Shown in pieces: positions 1 through 5,605 of a stretch of 5,605 nucleotides of DNA. The notes under the pieces are model-generated. The model saw nothing but the letters and a program-made list of their open reading frames with translations, made no database searches and had not been told where the DNA came from. Origin of the DNA: Desulfovibrionaceae bacterium. Lineage in GTDB: Bacteria; Desulfobacterota; Desulfovibrionia; Desulfovibrionales; Desulfovibrionaceae. The DNA is taken from positions 1-5,605 of the forward strand of contig CAAGJV010000372.1 in the NCBI GenBank assembly GCA_900770205.1, read 5' to 3'. The stretch's first letter is position 1, and every line of letters starts with the position of its first letter. Both the position numbers and the translations under genes were made by a program.

Positions 1-2
1 AT

Positions 3-152
3 CTGGACGAAGCGGCAGACCGTTTCTGAGGAAACAAAGCCGTCATCTTCGAGAACCTTACCCTCACCTATCGCCAGCTGAAAGACAAGGCGGAAACCTT
101 TGCCGCTGCGCTGCGTGAACAAGGACTGAACACGGGAGACAGGGTTGCCATT
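3..152 (+). pseudogene. fadD: 5' part of fadD-like acyl-CoA ligase gene, with in-frame TGA
   Basis: This is the upstream continuation of the ligase frame that runs to 1619. Read in that frame it gives LDEAADRF, then TGA at 27-29, then GNKAVIFENLTLTYRQL and onward without a break into the ORF starting at 153. Both sides of the stop look like the N-terminal region of FadD-type ligases: an LxEAAxRF helix, then a KAVIFEN-LTY strand. The spacing across the stop is what the family normally has, so this looks like a substitution creating a nonsense codon and not an indel. The other two frames here show no family resemblance. The true start lies left of the window. It could be a real nonsense mutation or a base-call error. 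TGA ends both this gene (1617-1619) and the symporter gene, so TGA is read as stop here. Confidence 0.75.
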
Positions 153-1619
153 ATGCTCCCCACCCTGCCGCAGACGATCATTGCCTTCTGGGGTTCTCTC
201 AAAGCCGGCGCCACCGTGGTCATGACCAATCCACTCTATATGGAAAAGGAACTGACCCACCACTTCCACGACTCTACTCCCAAGTTTCTTATCACACTCG
301 ACCTTTTCTGGAATAAAATTGAACCGCTGCGTGACCGACTCGGTGTTCAGACATGCATTGTCACGCGCATCGCCGATGCCCTTGCCTTCCCTCTCAATCT
401 GCTTCAGCCCATCCAGGCAAAACGCCAGGGGCATCTTCCGGAAATCCGTTTCGAAGAAAATTCTGTCCTTCCCTGGAAATCCCTGTTCAAGACAAAACGC
501 CGCTACAGTGAAAATCCCCAAAATCCGGAAGACTCTCTGGCTCTTCTTCAATACACGGGTGGAACAACGGGCTTTTCCAAAGGAGCCATGCTTACGCACG
601 GCAACCTTTCCTCCCAGATACAGCAGCTTCTCAGCCTGCTGCACTGCGATGCCTCCAACTCCTCGCACAGCTTCCTCAGCATCATGCCCTTTTTCCATGT
701 TTTCGGGCTGGTAGGCAACATCGTTCTTCCTGCCGTACTTGCCGCTTCCACCATGCCCGTCCCCCGCTACTCTCCCCACGATGTGCTGGAGCTCATAAAA
801 AAGCACAAGCCCACGTTCTTTGTTGGTGCGCCATCTGTGTATATTTCCCTTATGCAGCAGAAAGATATCGCCAATTACGATCTTACCTGCATAAAACTCT
901 GCATATCCGGTTCTTCTCCCTTCCCCCAGGCAAGCATGAAACAATTCCAGGATATCACGCATGCCAATATTACCGAAGGCCTCGGCCTTACGGAAGCATC
1001 GCCTGTTGTTCTTGCCAACCCTGTATACGGCTTGCAGAAAATCGGCTCCATCGGTGTTCCCATCCCAGAAACAGAAGTACGCATCGTTGATATTGAAACC
1101 GGCAAGACAGAGCTGAACGACAATGAATGCGGAGAGCTTATCGTCCGCGGCCCCCAGGTGATGAAGGGATACTGGAATCAGCCGGAGGAAACAGCCGCCA
1201 CATTGGCAGACGGATGGCTGCACACCGGAGATATCGCCTACCGCGACAGCGACGGCTACTATTTCATTGTCGACCGAAAAAAAGACATGGCCATTGTCGG
1301 CGGATACAACGTCTTCCCCAGAGAAATCGATGAGGTTCTGCACGAATACCCAAAAATCAAGGAAGCCGTTTCCCTCTGCGTTCCTCATAAATCCAGAGGC
1401 GAAACCCTTAAAGCCTATATTGTTCCCAAAGAAGGAGAAAAAATTACGGTTTCGGAACTTGCGGCCTTCTGCCGCACCAAGCTGGCATCCTATAAGGTTC
1501 CCCGCATCTTTGAATTCCGTGATGAACTGCCCAAATCCATGGTTGGCAAGGTGCTTCGGCGTGCTCTTCGTGAAGAAGAGGAAAAAAAGCAGCATGAAGC
1601 AGAAGAAAAGAAAGACTGA
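153..1619 (+). CDS. fadD: Long-chain-fatty-acid--CoA ligase (FadD-type), main intact part
   Basis: The product belongs to the ANL/AMP-binding family. It activates fatty acids with ATP to acyl-AMP and then to acyl-CoA, in the cytoplasm or at the inner membrane. Numbering from the ATG at 153 (488 residues), the P-loop YTGGTTGFSKGA starts at 134 and MPFFHVFGL lies in the substrate-tunnel region. GLGLTEASP starts at 276. GWLHTGDIA includes ATP-ribose-binding D360, DRKKD (R375) sits at the hinge, and PKSMVGKVLRR carries the catalytic lysine K466. A charged Glu/Lys tail ends the protein. The overall pattern closely resembles E. coli FadD (561 residues). ATG 153 is probably not the native start, because clear homology continues at least 50 codons upstream through an in-frame TGA at 27-29. 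It is the first ATG/GTG/TTG after that stop and has AGGG 8 bases before it, so restart is possible. The product would lack part of the N-terminal domain, so function is doubtful. Transcription converges with the symporter gene. Confidence 0.88.
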   Translation: MLPTLPQTIIAFWGSLKAGATVVMTNPLYMEKELTHHFHDSTPKFLITLDLFWNKIEPLRDRLGVQTCIVTRIADALAFPLNLLQPIQAKRQGHLPEIRFEENSVLPWKSLFKTKRRYSENPQNPEDSLALLQYTGGTTGFSKGAMLTHGNLSSQIQQLLSLLHCDASNSSHSFLSIMPFFHVFGLVGNIVLPAVLAASTMPVPRYSPHDVLELIKKHKPTFFVGAPSVYISLMQQKDIANYDLTCIKLCISGSSPFPQASMKQFQDITHANITEGLGLTEASPVVLANPVYGLQKIGSIGVPIPETEVRIVDIETGKTELNDNECGELIVRGPQVMKGYWNQPEETAATLADGWLHTGDIAYRDSDGYYFIVDRKKDMAIVGGYNVFPREIDEVLHEYPKIKEAVSLCVPHKSRGETLKAYIVPKEGEKITVSELAAFCRTKLASYKVPRIFEFRDELPKSMVGKVLRRALREEEEKKQHEAEEKKD

Positions 1620-1640
1620 TCAGCCTTTTCTGTAACCATA

Positions 1641-1678
1641 CGCAAAAAGGCAGAGCTTTTGCCCTGCCTTCTTTTTTA
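1641..1678. terminator. Bidirectional intrinsic terminator between fadD and the symporter
   Basis: AAGGCAG (1647-1653) pairs with CTGCCTT (1664-1670). Inside, after one A/C mismatch, GC pairs with GC around a TTTT loop (1657-1660). On the plus strand the stem is followed by C and six T (1672-1677). On the minus strand the same stem is followed by a T-run, because of the A-run at 1644-1648. It lies 22 bases past the fadD stop and about 30 bases past the symporter stop, which suits a shared terminator for convergent genes. Confidence 0.8.
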
Positions 1679-1710
1679 TCGCCAGCTTCGCAGCATACTG
1701 TTCACAGGAA

Positions 1711-3063
1711 TCAATCTTTGTCGCATTCCGCCCGGAATCTGCCCTCTTCTTCCTTCACAATTCTAAAAAGCACAGGGCTGAGCAGAAGAATGGCCACAAG
1801 GTTCGGTATGGCCATAAGCGCGTTGCAGGTGTCTGCCAGCAGCCATACGATATCCAGCTTCACAAGAATCCCCACAGGAATGGCAATGCAGTACACCACG
1901 CGGAAGGGAATCTGTGCTTTGTCTCCAAAGAAATAAATGGCGCAGCGTTCACCATAAACGCACCAGCTCATCGCTGTGGTAAAAGCGAAAAAGGAAAGGC
2001 ATATTGTCACCATGGAACTGCCTATGCCGGGAAGCACGCTTTCAAAGGCGGCGGAAGTCATGGCTGCTCCCTGCTGCCCATCTGTCCATACACCGGTGAG
2101 AAGCAGGGCAAATGCCGTGAGGCTGCATACCACTACGGTATCAAAAAAAGTGTCGAGCATGCCGATGGTGGCCTGCGTCATGGGAGAATTGGTAGAAGCC
2201 GCCGCATGCGCCATGGGGGCAGTACCCAGCCCAGCTTCGTTGGAAAAAATACCCCTGGCCATCCCCATGCGTATGGCCAGCATGATCGAAGCCCCCGCAG
2301 CGCCGCCCTGAGCTGCCGATGGAGAAAAGGCTTCTTTGAGTACCATGGCAAAAATAGACGGAACATGTTCGATATTCAGAAGAATGACAATGAGCGACAT
2401 GGCGGCATAGCACAGCGCCATAAGGGGAACGATACGCCCTGCCACGCTGGCGATACGCCGAACTCCTCCAAGAAGAACAACACTGGAAAGAACAAGAAGC
2501 ACCGCCGCGGAAACAAGCGGAGGAATACCGAAACTTCCGCTCATCGCGCCGCCTATGGCATTGCTCTGCACCATGGCTCCCGTGCCTATGCATGCCACAA
2601 TGCCGAACAATGCAAAAGCACTGCCAAGCCACATCCACTTTGCTCCAAGCCCGTTCTTAATAAAGAACATGGCTCCGCCGACCCAGTTCCCTCCTTGCGT
2701 ACGTTCACGGAAATGAACAGCAAGCAGCACTTCGCTGAACTTCGTTGCCATGCCCACAAGAGCCGTCATCCACATCCAGAAAAGAGCCCCGGGCCCGCCC
2801 ATATAAAGAGCCGTAGCCACACCAACAATATTTCCCGTGCCTATATCGCCGGCAAGCGCTGTCATCAGAGCATTGAAGGGAGAAATTTCTCCATTTTCCG
2901 AATTTGGCCTGCGGCCGGCCCATGCATGTTTCAGCCCGCGGCAGAAATGACGAACAGTAAAGAAACGAAGCCCGACCGTAAGGTACAGGCCGGTACCGAA
3001 CAGAAGTACCAGCATGCACGGCCCCCAGACGAAATTATTAACGCTTGTAAGCCACTCCAACAT
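1711..3063 (-). CDS. Sodium:alanine/glycine symporter, AGCS family
   Basis: This inner-membrane secondary transporter of the AGCS family (TC 2.A.25) is expected to import alanine, glycine or a similar small amino acid with Na+. The 450 residues match the usual family length. The protein is hydrophobic throughout, with roughly ten to eleven membrane segments. Family hallmarks are the GDIGTGNIVGVA segment (residues 72-83, the G-x-G-N-[LIV]-x-G-V signature) and the strongly conserved GIFSNEAGLGTAPMAHAAA region (271-289). A charged C-terminal tail (KEEEGRFRAECDKD) faces a short intergenic gap. The ATG at 3061-3063 is supported by AAGG (complement of 3073-3076) 9 bases upstream and by a protein beginning where family members do. 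It diverges from the peptide-importer operon across a 315-base control region and converges on fadD. No frameshift or missing core motif was seen. The exact substrate cannot be told from sequence. Confidence 0.95.
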   Translation of the reverse strand: MLEWLTSVNNFVWGPCMLVLLFGTGLYLTVGLRFFTVRHFCRGLKHAWAGRRPNSENGEISPFNALMTALAGDIGTGNIVGVATALYMGGPGALFWMWMTALVGMATKFSEVLLAVHFRERTQGGNWVGGAMFFIKNGLGAKWMWLGSAFALFGIVACIGTGAMVQSNAIGGAMSGSFGIPPLVSAAVLLVLSSVVLLGGVRRIASVAGRIVPLMALCYAAMSLIVILLNIEHVPSIFAMVLKEAFSPSAAQGGAAGASIMLAIRMGMARGIFSNEAGLGTAPMAHAAASTNSPMTQATIGMLDTFFDTVVVCSLTAFALLLTGVWTDGQQGAAMTSAAFESVLPGIGSSMVTICLSFFAFTTAMSWCVYGERCAIYFFGDKAQIPFRVVYCIAIPVGILVKLDIVWLLADTCNALMAIPNLVAILLLSPVLFRIVKEEEGRFRAECDKD

Positions 3064-3076
3064 AGTGCGACACCTT

Positions 3077-3121
3077 TTTTATAAAACAAAATAGTGGGAT
3101 ATTTTACCCGGTTTTATAAAA
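3077..3121. repeat. Two TTTTATAAAA palindromes flanking the symporter promoter
   Basis: Identical 10-base palindromes TTTTATAAAA lie at 3077-3086 and 3112-3121, 35 bases centre to centre. Relative to the proposed minus-strand promoter, one copy sits in the -35/-10 spacer. The other is just after the expected transcript start, touching the ribosome-binding site. That placement would suit a repressor pair. The boxes are low-complexity AT sequence in an AT-rich region, so chance is a real alternative. Confidence 0.4.
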
Positions 3122-3129
3122 AAAAGCAA
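3101..3129 (-). promoter_or_regulatory. Candidate sigma-70 promoter for the symporter
   Basis: On the minus strand, TTGCTT (complement of 3124-3129) and TAAAAT (complement of 3101-3106) are separated by 17 bases. The -10 matches TATAAT at five of six positions; the -35 is weaker (TTG only). Transcription would begin near 3094, giving a leader of about 30 bases before the ATG at 3063. Confidence 0.5.
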
Positions 3130-3222
3130 ACCACCATCTCAGACTTTTTCCCGAGCTGGCCAGCAGCCATTATTCAACGATTCCTTTCCTATAACATACC
3201 ATTCCTGAGGATAAAAATGTAA

Positions 3223-3245
3223 TGATACGGTATATAATCGTATCA
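3223..3245. promoter_or_regulatory. Inverted repeat TGATACG-N9-CGTATCA, candidate regulator-binding site
   Basis: Two perfect 7-base arms, TGATACG (3223-3229) and CGTATCA (3239-3245), flank a 9-base AT-rich spacer. The arm centres are 16 bases apart. The site is centred about 102 bases upstream of the transcript start predicted from the -24/-12 promoter at 3310-3325. That is within the usual range for an upstream activator site of a sigma-54 enhancer-binding protein. It could instead be the operator of another dimeric regulator. A further pair, GAGGAT (3207-3212) and ATCCTC (3246-3251), brackets it asymmetrically. Confidence 0.5.
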
Positions 3246-3253
3246 ATCCTCTG
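3241..3253 (+). promoter_or_regulatory. Possible IHF site
   Basis: TATCAATCCTCTG matches the IHF consensus WATCAANNNNTTR at all but one fixed position (C for the first T). It lies between the candidate activator site and the -24/-12 promoter, where IHF bending commonly helps sigma-54 promoters. It overlaps the right arm of the inverted repeat, which weakens the case. Confidence 0.2.
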
Positions 3254-3290
3254 CATTTTACAACTAAACAACTATGCTATTTCATTGAAA

Positions 3291-3318
3291 TTGTTTTATT
3301 AATATACACTGGTATAAA
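3291..3318 (+). promoter_or_regulatory. Alternative sigma-70-like promoter overlapping the -24/-12 element
   Basis: TTGTTT (3291-3296) and TATAAA (3313-3318) are 16 bases apart and could form a sigma-70 promoter starting near 3325. The TATAAA lies inside the -24/-12 element, so the two readings compete. The region is AT-rich, so weak matches are expected by chance. Confidence 0.3.
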
Positions 3319-3325
3319 GCTTGCA
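3310..3325 (+). promoter_or_regulatory. Candidate sigma-54 (-24/-12) promoter for the peptide importer
   Basis: TGGTATA-AAGC-TTGCA fits the consensus TGGCACR-N4-TTGCW. The essential GG (3311-3312) and GC (3323-3324) are separated by exactly 10 bases, and the whole -12 block TTGCA is a perfect match. The mismatches are two positions in the -24 block (T for C twice). The expected transcript start is near 3336, giving a leader of about 43 bases to the ATG at 3379. It would require RpoN and an ATP-dependent activator, neither of which is in the window. Confidence 0.55.
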
Positions 3326-3366
3326 TGATCTGAATGCATCCCTCTGCGGGACAATTTCAACCTTTT

Positions 3367-3370
3367 GAGG
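3367..3370 (+). promoter_or_regulatory. Ribosome-binding site that fixes the binding-protein start
   Basis: GAGG lies 8 bases before the ATG at 3379. The earlier in-frame ATG at 3334 lacks a comparable site, would place 15 hydrophilic residues before the signal peptide, and would fall at about -2 of the predicted sigma-54 transcript. The start at 3379 is therefore preferred. Confidence 0.8.
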
Positions 3371-3378
3371 TGCTTCAG

Positions 3379-4986
3379 ATGAAACTTTCCAAAATGCTGG
3401 CGAACGCCCTTCTTCTCAGCCTCTGCGCCCTTGCCGTTCCGGAATATGGCTCTGCTGCCGCTATTCCCCAGGATACTCTCCTTTTCATTCGTGAAAGCGG
3501 AGGAAATTCCTTCGACATCCAGGGAATAGGAACAAACCGTTCTGCTTATGGGCTTTCCTGGAACGTATACGACCGGCTGGTCACCTACGGCGTAAAAAAA
3601 CACCCTTCCGGTGCGCAGATGTACGACTATACCCAAATTGAACCGGCACTGGCTGAAAGCTGGGAAATTTCGCAGGATGGATGCATCATTACTTTCCATC
3701 TCCGTAAGGACGCCGTCTTTCACGATGGCACGCCGGTAACGGCAGAAGACGTCAAGTGGTCATTCGACAGAGCCGTCAGCGTTGGAGGATTTCCAACCTT
3801 TCAGATGAGCGCCGGCTCCATGACAAAGCCGGAACAGTTCACCGTTATAGATAAGCATACTTTTCGCGTCACGCTGGATAAGCCCGACAAACTGGCTCTG
3901 CCGGATATCGGCACACCGGTACCTGCCATCTACAATTCCAGGCTGGCCAAACAGCACGCCACAGAAAAAGATCCCTGGGCCATGGAATGGCTCAAGCTTC
4001 ATGACGCGGGCAGCGGAGCTTATAAGGTAAAAAGCTTCAAGCCCGGCGTACAGACCGTATATGAACGTTTCGACGACTGGAAGTGCGGCCCCCTCCCTGC
4101 CATGAAAACCGTTATTGAACGCGTTGTTCCTTCTGCTTCCACACGCAGAGCCATGCTGGAAAAAGGCGATGTGGATCTTTCTCTCGATCTGCCACCCAAG
4201 GATTTCGCCGAGCTGCATAAGGAAGGCAAGCTGAAGGTAGAAGGCATTCCAGTGGAAAACTGCATGTGGTTTGTCGATATGAATGTTACTAAGGCTCCGT
4301 TCGACAATCCTAAGGTTCGGCAGGCCGTCAGCTATGCCGTACCCTACGAGGCCATTTACAACGCATCGACGTACGGGCGCGCAGCCAGGCTCTTCGGCGC
4401 TTCCGGCAGTACTCCCTCCACAGCCGAATGGCCGCAGCCCTTCCCCTACCGCACCGATATGGCAAAGGCCAAGGCGCTTCTGGCGGAAGCAGGCTACCCC
4501 GATGGTTTCAAAACCACTCTTTCCTACAGCCTGGGTAAGGCCTCCCTTGGTGAGCCGGCTGTTCTTCTCCTGCAGGAATCCCTGAAAGCCATCGGCATAG
4601 AAACGACGATTGAAAAAGTTCCCGGTGCCAACTGGCGTACCGCCATGACAAAGAAAGAAATGCCCCTGCTTGTCGACGACATGGGCGGCTGGCTGAATTA
4701 CGCCGACTATTTCTTCTACTGGAACTACCACAGCCAGAACGGCGTATTCAATACCATGTCTTACCAGAATAAGGAAATGGACGGATATATTGAAGCGGCA
4801 CGCTTTGCATCAAATGCCTCAGACTATGACGATGCTGTGAAAAAATGCCTGAAAAAGGCCTTCGACGATGCTCCTCGTCTGCCGCTCTTTCAGCCGAATC
4901 TCGATGTTGCCATGCAGCCTTATGTGAACAACTATCAGTACTGGTTCCACCGTCAGCTTGATTTTCGCAGCATTACCAAAAATTAG
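3379..4986 (+). CDS. Periplasmic peptide-type ABC transporter substrate-binding protein (family 5)
   Basis: This secreted protein captures the ligand and hands it to the permease encoded downstream. The 535 residues match the usual DppA/OppA size. Residues 1 to about 28 form a type I signal peptide: two lysines, a hydrophobic core around MLANALLLSLCALAV, and cleavage near SAAA. The cysteine at 16 lacks a proper lipobox, so a lipoprotein is unlikely. The family-5 signature spans about 91-128 (LAESWEISQDGCIITFHLRK, then FHDGTPVTAEDVKWSF). Later segments are also typical: NPKVRQAVSYAVPYEAI (310-326), AKALLAEAGYPDGF and a C-terminal AP-LPLF. The stretch around GGWLNYADYFFYW (436-448) aligns with the DppA region that holds the ligand's amino terminus. 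An Asp (D443) is kept there, but the usual GDPDN-like wording is not, so the ligand may not be a simple dipeptide. The gene is probably first in the operon. The start is set by GAGG at 3367-3370. Confidence 0.92.
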   Translation: MKLSKMLANALLLSLCALAVPEYGSAAAIPQDTLLFIRESGGNSFDIQGIGTNRSAYGLSWNVYDRLVTYGVKKHPSGAQMYDYTQIEPALAESWEISQDGCIITFHLRKDAVFHDGTPVTAEDVKWSFDRAVSVGGFPTFQMSAGSMTKPEQFTVIDKHTFRVTLDKPDKLALPDIGTPVPAIYNSRLAKQHATEKDPWAMEWLKLHDAGSGAYKVKSFKPGVQTVYERFDDWKCGPLPAMKTVIERVVPSASTRRAMLEKGDVDLSLDLPPKDFAELHKEGKLKVEGIPVENCMWFVDMNVTKAPFDNPKVRQAVSYAVPYEAIYNASTYGRAARLFGASGSTPSTAEWPQPFPYRTDMAKAKALLAEAGYPDGFKTTLSYSLGKASLGEPAVLLLQESLKAIGIETTIEKVPGANWRTAMTKKEMPLLVDDMGGWLNYADYFFYWNYHSQNGVFNTMSYQNKEMDGYIEAARFASNASDYDDAVKKCLKKAFDDAPRLPLFQPNLDVAMQPYVNNYQYWFHRQLDFRSITKN

Positions 4987-5021
4987 ACGCTGAACGAGAT
5001 TCTGACGCTCTATCCTCTTCC

Positions 5022-5045
5022 GCCCCATGGATTCTTCCATGGGGC
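5022..5045 (+). other. Intercistronic hairpin between binding protein and permease
   Basis: A perfect 10-base stem GCCCCATGGA / TCCATGGGGC encloses a TTCT loop. It sits in the 73-base gap between the two genes and ends five bases before the permease ribosome-binding site (GGAG, 5051-5054). There is no T-run, so it is not a normal intrinsic terminator. Such hairpins after binding-protein genes are known, as in maltose and histidine importers, to protect the upstream mRNA 3' end and allow more binding protein than permease. The same role is inferred here. Confidence 0.7.
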
Positions 5046-5059
5046 AAACCGGAGAATTC

Positions 5060-5605
5060 ATGTTCCGTTTCATTCTGCGCCGTCTCATCGCCGCTATCCC
5101 AAACCTTGCCGGCGTTCTTGTCATTACGTTCCTTCTGGCAAGGGCTCTCCCGGGAGATCCGGCAACCTATCTTGCCGGGCCATCCGCCACTCTGGAAGCC
5201 ATAGAACAGATCCGGCAAAATCTGGGGCTCGATAAGCCCATGCTGGAGCAGTTCATCCGATACATTTCCGATATCGTGCAGGGGGACTGGGGCACGTCCT
5301 GGGCGACTGGGCTTCCCGTGACGGAAGAAATTTTCACACGCCTGCCGGCCTCGCTGGAACTGACGCTTGCCGGCCTGTTCCTTGCCGTTGCCATCGCTCT
5401 TCCCCTCGGCATTCTTTCCGCCGCAAAGCCAGATTCCCCCATTGATCATATCTGCCGTATCATCAGTACGATGGGAGTCTCCCTTCCTACATTCTTCACC
5501 GGGCTTCTGCTTGTCTTTACCTTCTATTACCTTCTTGGCTGGGCTCCTGCACCCATGGGCAGGCTTCCTCTCACGGCTATGGAACCCGATACCATAACAG
5601 GATTC
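5060..5605 (+). CDS. ABC transporter permease, DppB/OppB type (partial, runs off right edge)
   Basis: This is one of two expected inner-membrane permease subunits of a peptide/nickel-type importer. Only the first 182 codons are in the window, against a usual 300-340. The start MFRFILRRLIAAIPNLAGVL is the characteristic N-terminus: basic residues, then membrane segment 1 (about 9-29). It is followed by the family motif LPGDPATYL (30-38), then LGLDKPMLEQFIRYI and GDWGTSW (75-81), with two further membrane segments near 99-121 and 137-160. The conserved EAA loop that contacts the ATPase would lie beyond the edge. ATG 5060 has GGAG 5 bases upstream. It follows the binding-protein gene by 73 bases on the same strand, so they are probably one operon. 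The frame has no stop to the last base. Confidence 0.93.
   Translation, partial: MFRFILRRLIAAIPNLAGVLVITFLLARALPGDPATYLAGPSATLEAIEQIRQNLGLDKPMLEQFIRYISDIVQGDWGTSWATGLPVTEEIFTRLPASLELTLAGLFLAVAIALPLGILSAAKPDSPIDHICRIISTMGVSLPTFFTGLLLVFTFYYLLGWAPAPMGRLPLTAMEPDTITGF

Larger units (their letters stand above)
3064..3378. other. Divergent intergenic control region
   Basis: This 315-base stretch lies between two genes that point away from each other. It is clearly more AT-rich than the flanking genes. It holds a sigma-70-like promoter and a pair of TTTTATAAAA boxes on the symporter side. On the importer side are a 23-base inverted repeat and a -24/-12 promoter, each listed separately. Other palindromes seen are GCTGGCCAGC (3155-3164) and ATTTCA-T-TGAAAT (3279-3291). 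No tRNA, riboswitch fold or convincing gene was recognised. Confidence 0.8.

Noticed and set aside
27..29. TGA in fadD as selenocysteine or as a sense codon
   Set aside because: No convincing SECIS-like hairpin was seen just downstream, and the position is not a catalytic Cys/Sec site in this family. TGA also ends fadD and the symporter gene, so a code change is not supported.
2430..2459. Direct repeat CGATACGCC, 21 bases apart
   Set aside because: It lies inside the symporter gene and comes from two Arg-Ile pairs encoded with the same codons, so it is better explained by coding.
2206..3084. Long plus-strand ORF opposite the symporter (292 codons)
   Set aside because: It is antisense to a clear AGCS gene, with a composition rich in His, Arg and Asn and no recognisable domain. 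It is a shadow of the real gene.
3155..3164. Palindrome GCTGGCCAGC as a terminator or operator
   Set aside because: It has no T-run on either strand and no second copy; a single 10-base palindrome is weak evidence.
3322..3351. Short inverted repeats in the importer leader (TGCAT/ATGCA and TCCC/GGGA)
   Set aside because: Stems of four or five bases are too short to distinguish from chance, and no riboswitch-like core was seen.
3334..3378. 15-codon N-terminal extension of the binding protein from ATG 3334
   Set aside because: It has no good ribosome-binding site, would spoil the signal peptide, and would sit at or before the predicted transcript start.
3760..4731. Long minus-strand ORF opposite the binding-protein gene (323 codons)
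   Set aside because: The opposite strand encodes a full family-5 binding protein with signal peptide and signature. This frame shows no family features.
4973..5449. Minus-strand ORFs over the start of the permease gene
   Set aside because: The plus strand here encodes an unmistakable DppB/OppB N-terminus with a good ribosome-binding site.

Overview
The window looks like chromosomal DNA from a Gram-negative, amino-acid- and peptide-using bacterium. It holds four protein-coding loci: an acyl-CoA ligase, a sodium-coupled amino-acid symporter, and the first two genes of a peptide-type ABC importer. The substrate-binding protein has a type I signal peptide, which implies a periplasm. The closest match I can recall for the ligase and the general style is Desulfovibrionaceae (Desulfovibrio/Bilophila-like), but this is from memory and is not proven by the sequence. 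No RNA gene, mobile element, phage gene or CRISPR array was seen.

Layout: (1) 1-1619, plus strand: a FadD-type long-chain acyl-CoA ligase that enters from the left edge. Its reading frame is broken by an in-frame TGA at 27-29; the rest is intact. (2) 1641-1678: a hairpin with T-runs on both sides that can terminate both convergent genes. (3) 1711-3063, minus strand: an AGCS-family sodium:alanine/glycine symporter. (4) 3064-3378: a 315-base AT-rich divergent control region. (5) 3379-4986, plus strand: a secreted family-5 (Dpp/Opp-type) substrate-binding protein. (6) 5022-5045: a perfect intercistronic hairpin. (7) 5060 to the right edge: the first 182 codons of a DppB/OppB-type permease. The second permease and the ATPases presumably follow outside the window.

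How it may work together: the symporter and the ABC importer are divergently transcribed, so the 315-base region may coordinate amino-acid and peptide uptake. The plus-strand side carries a good -24/-12 (sigma-54-type) promoter at 3310-3325. About 100 bases upstream is a 23-base inverted repeat, TGATACG-N9-CGTATCA, at the distance expected for an enhancer-binding activator. The minus-strand side carries a plausible sigma-70 promoter flanked by two copies of TTTTATAAAA. All of these regulatory readings are inferences from pattern. I see no evidence of a wholly new biological system; the points most worth checking are the control region and the broken fadD frame.
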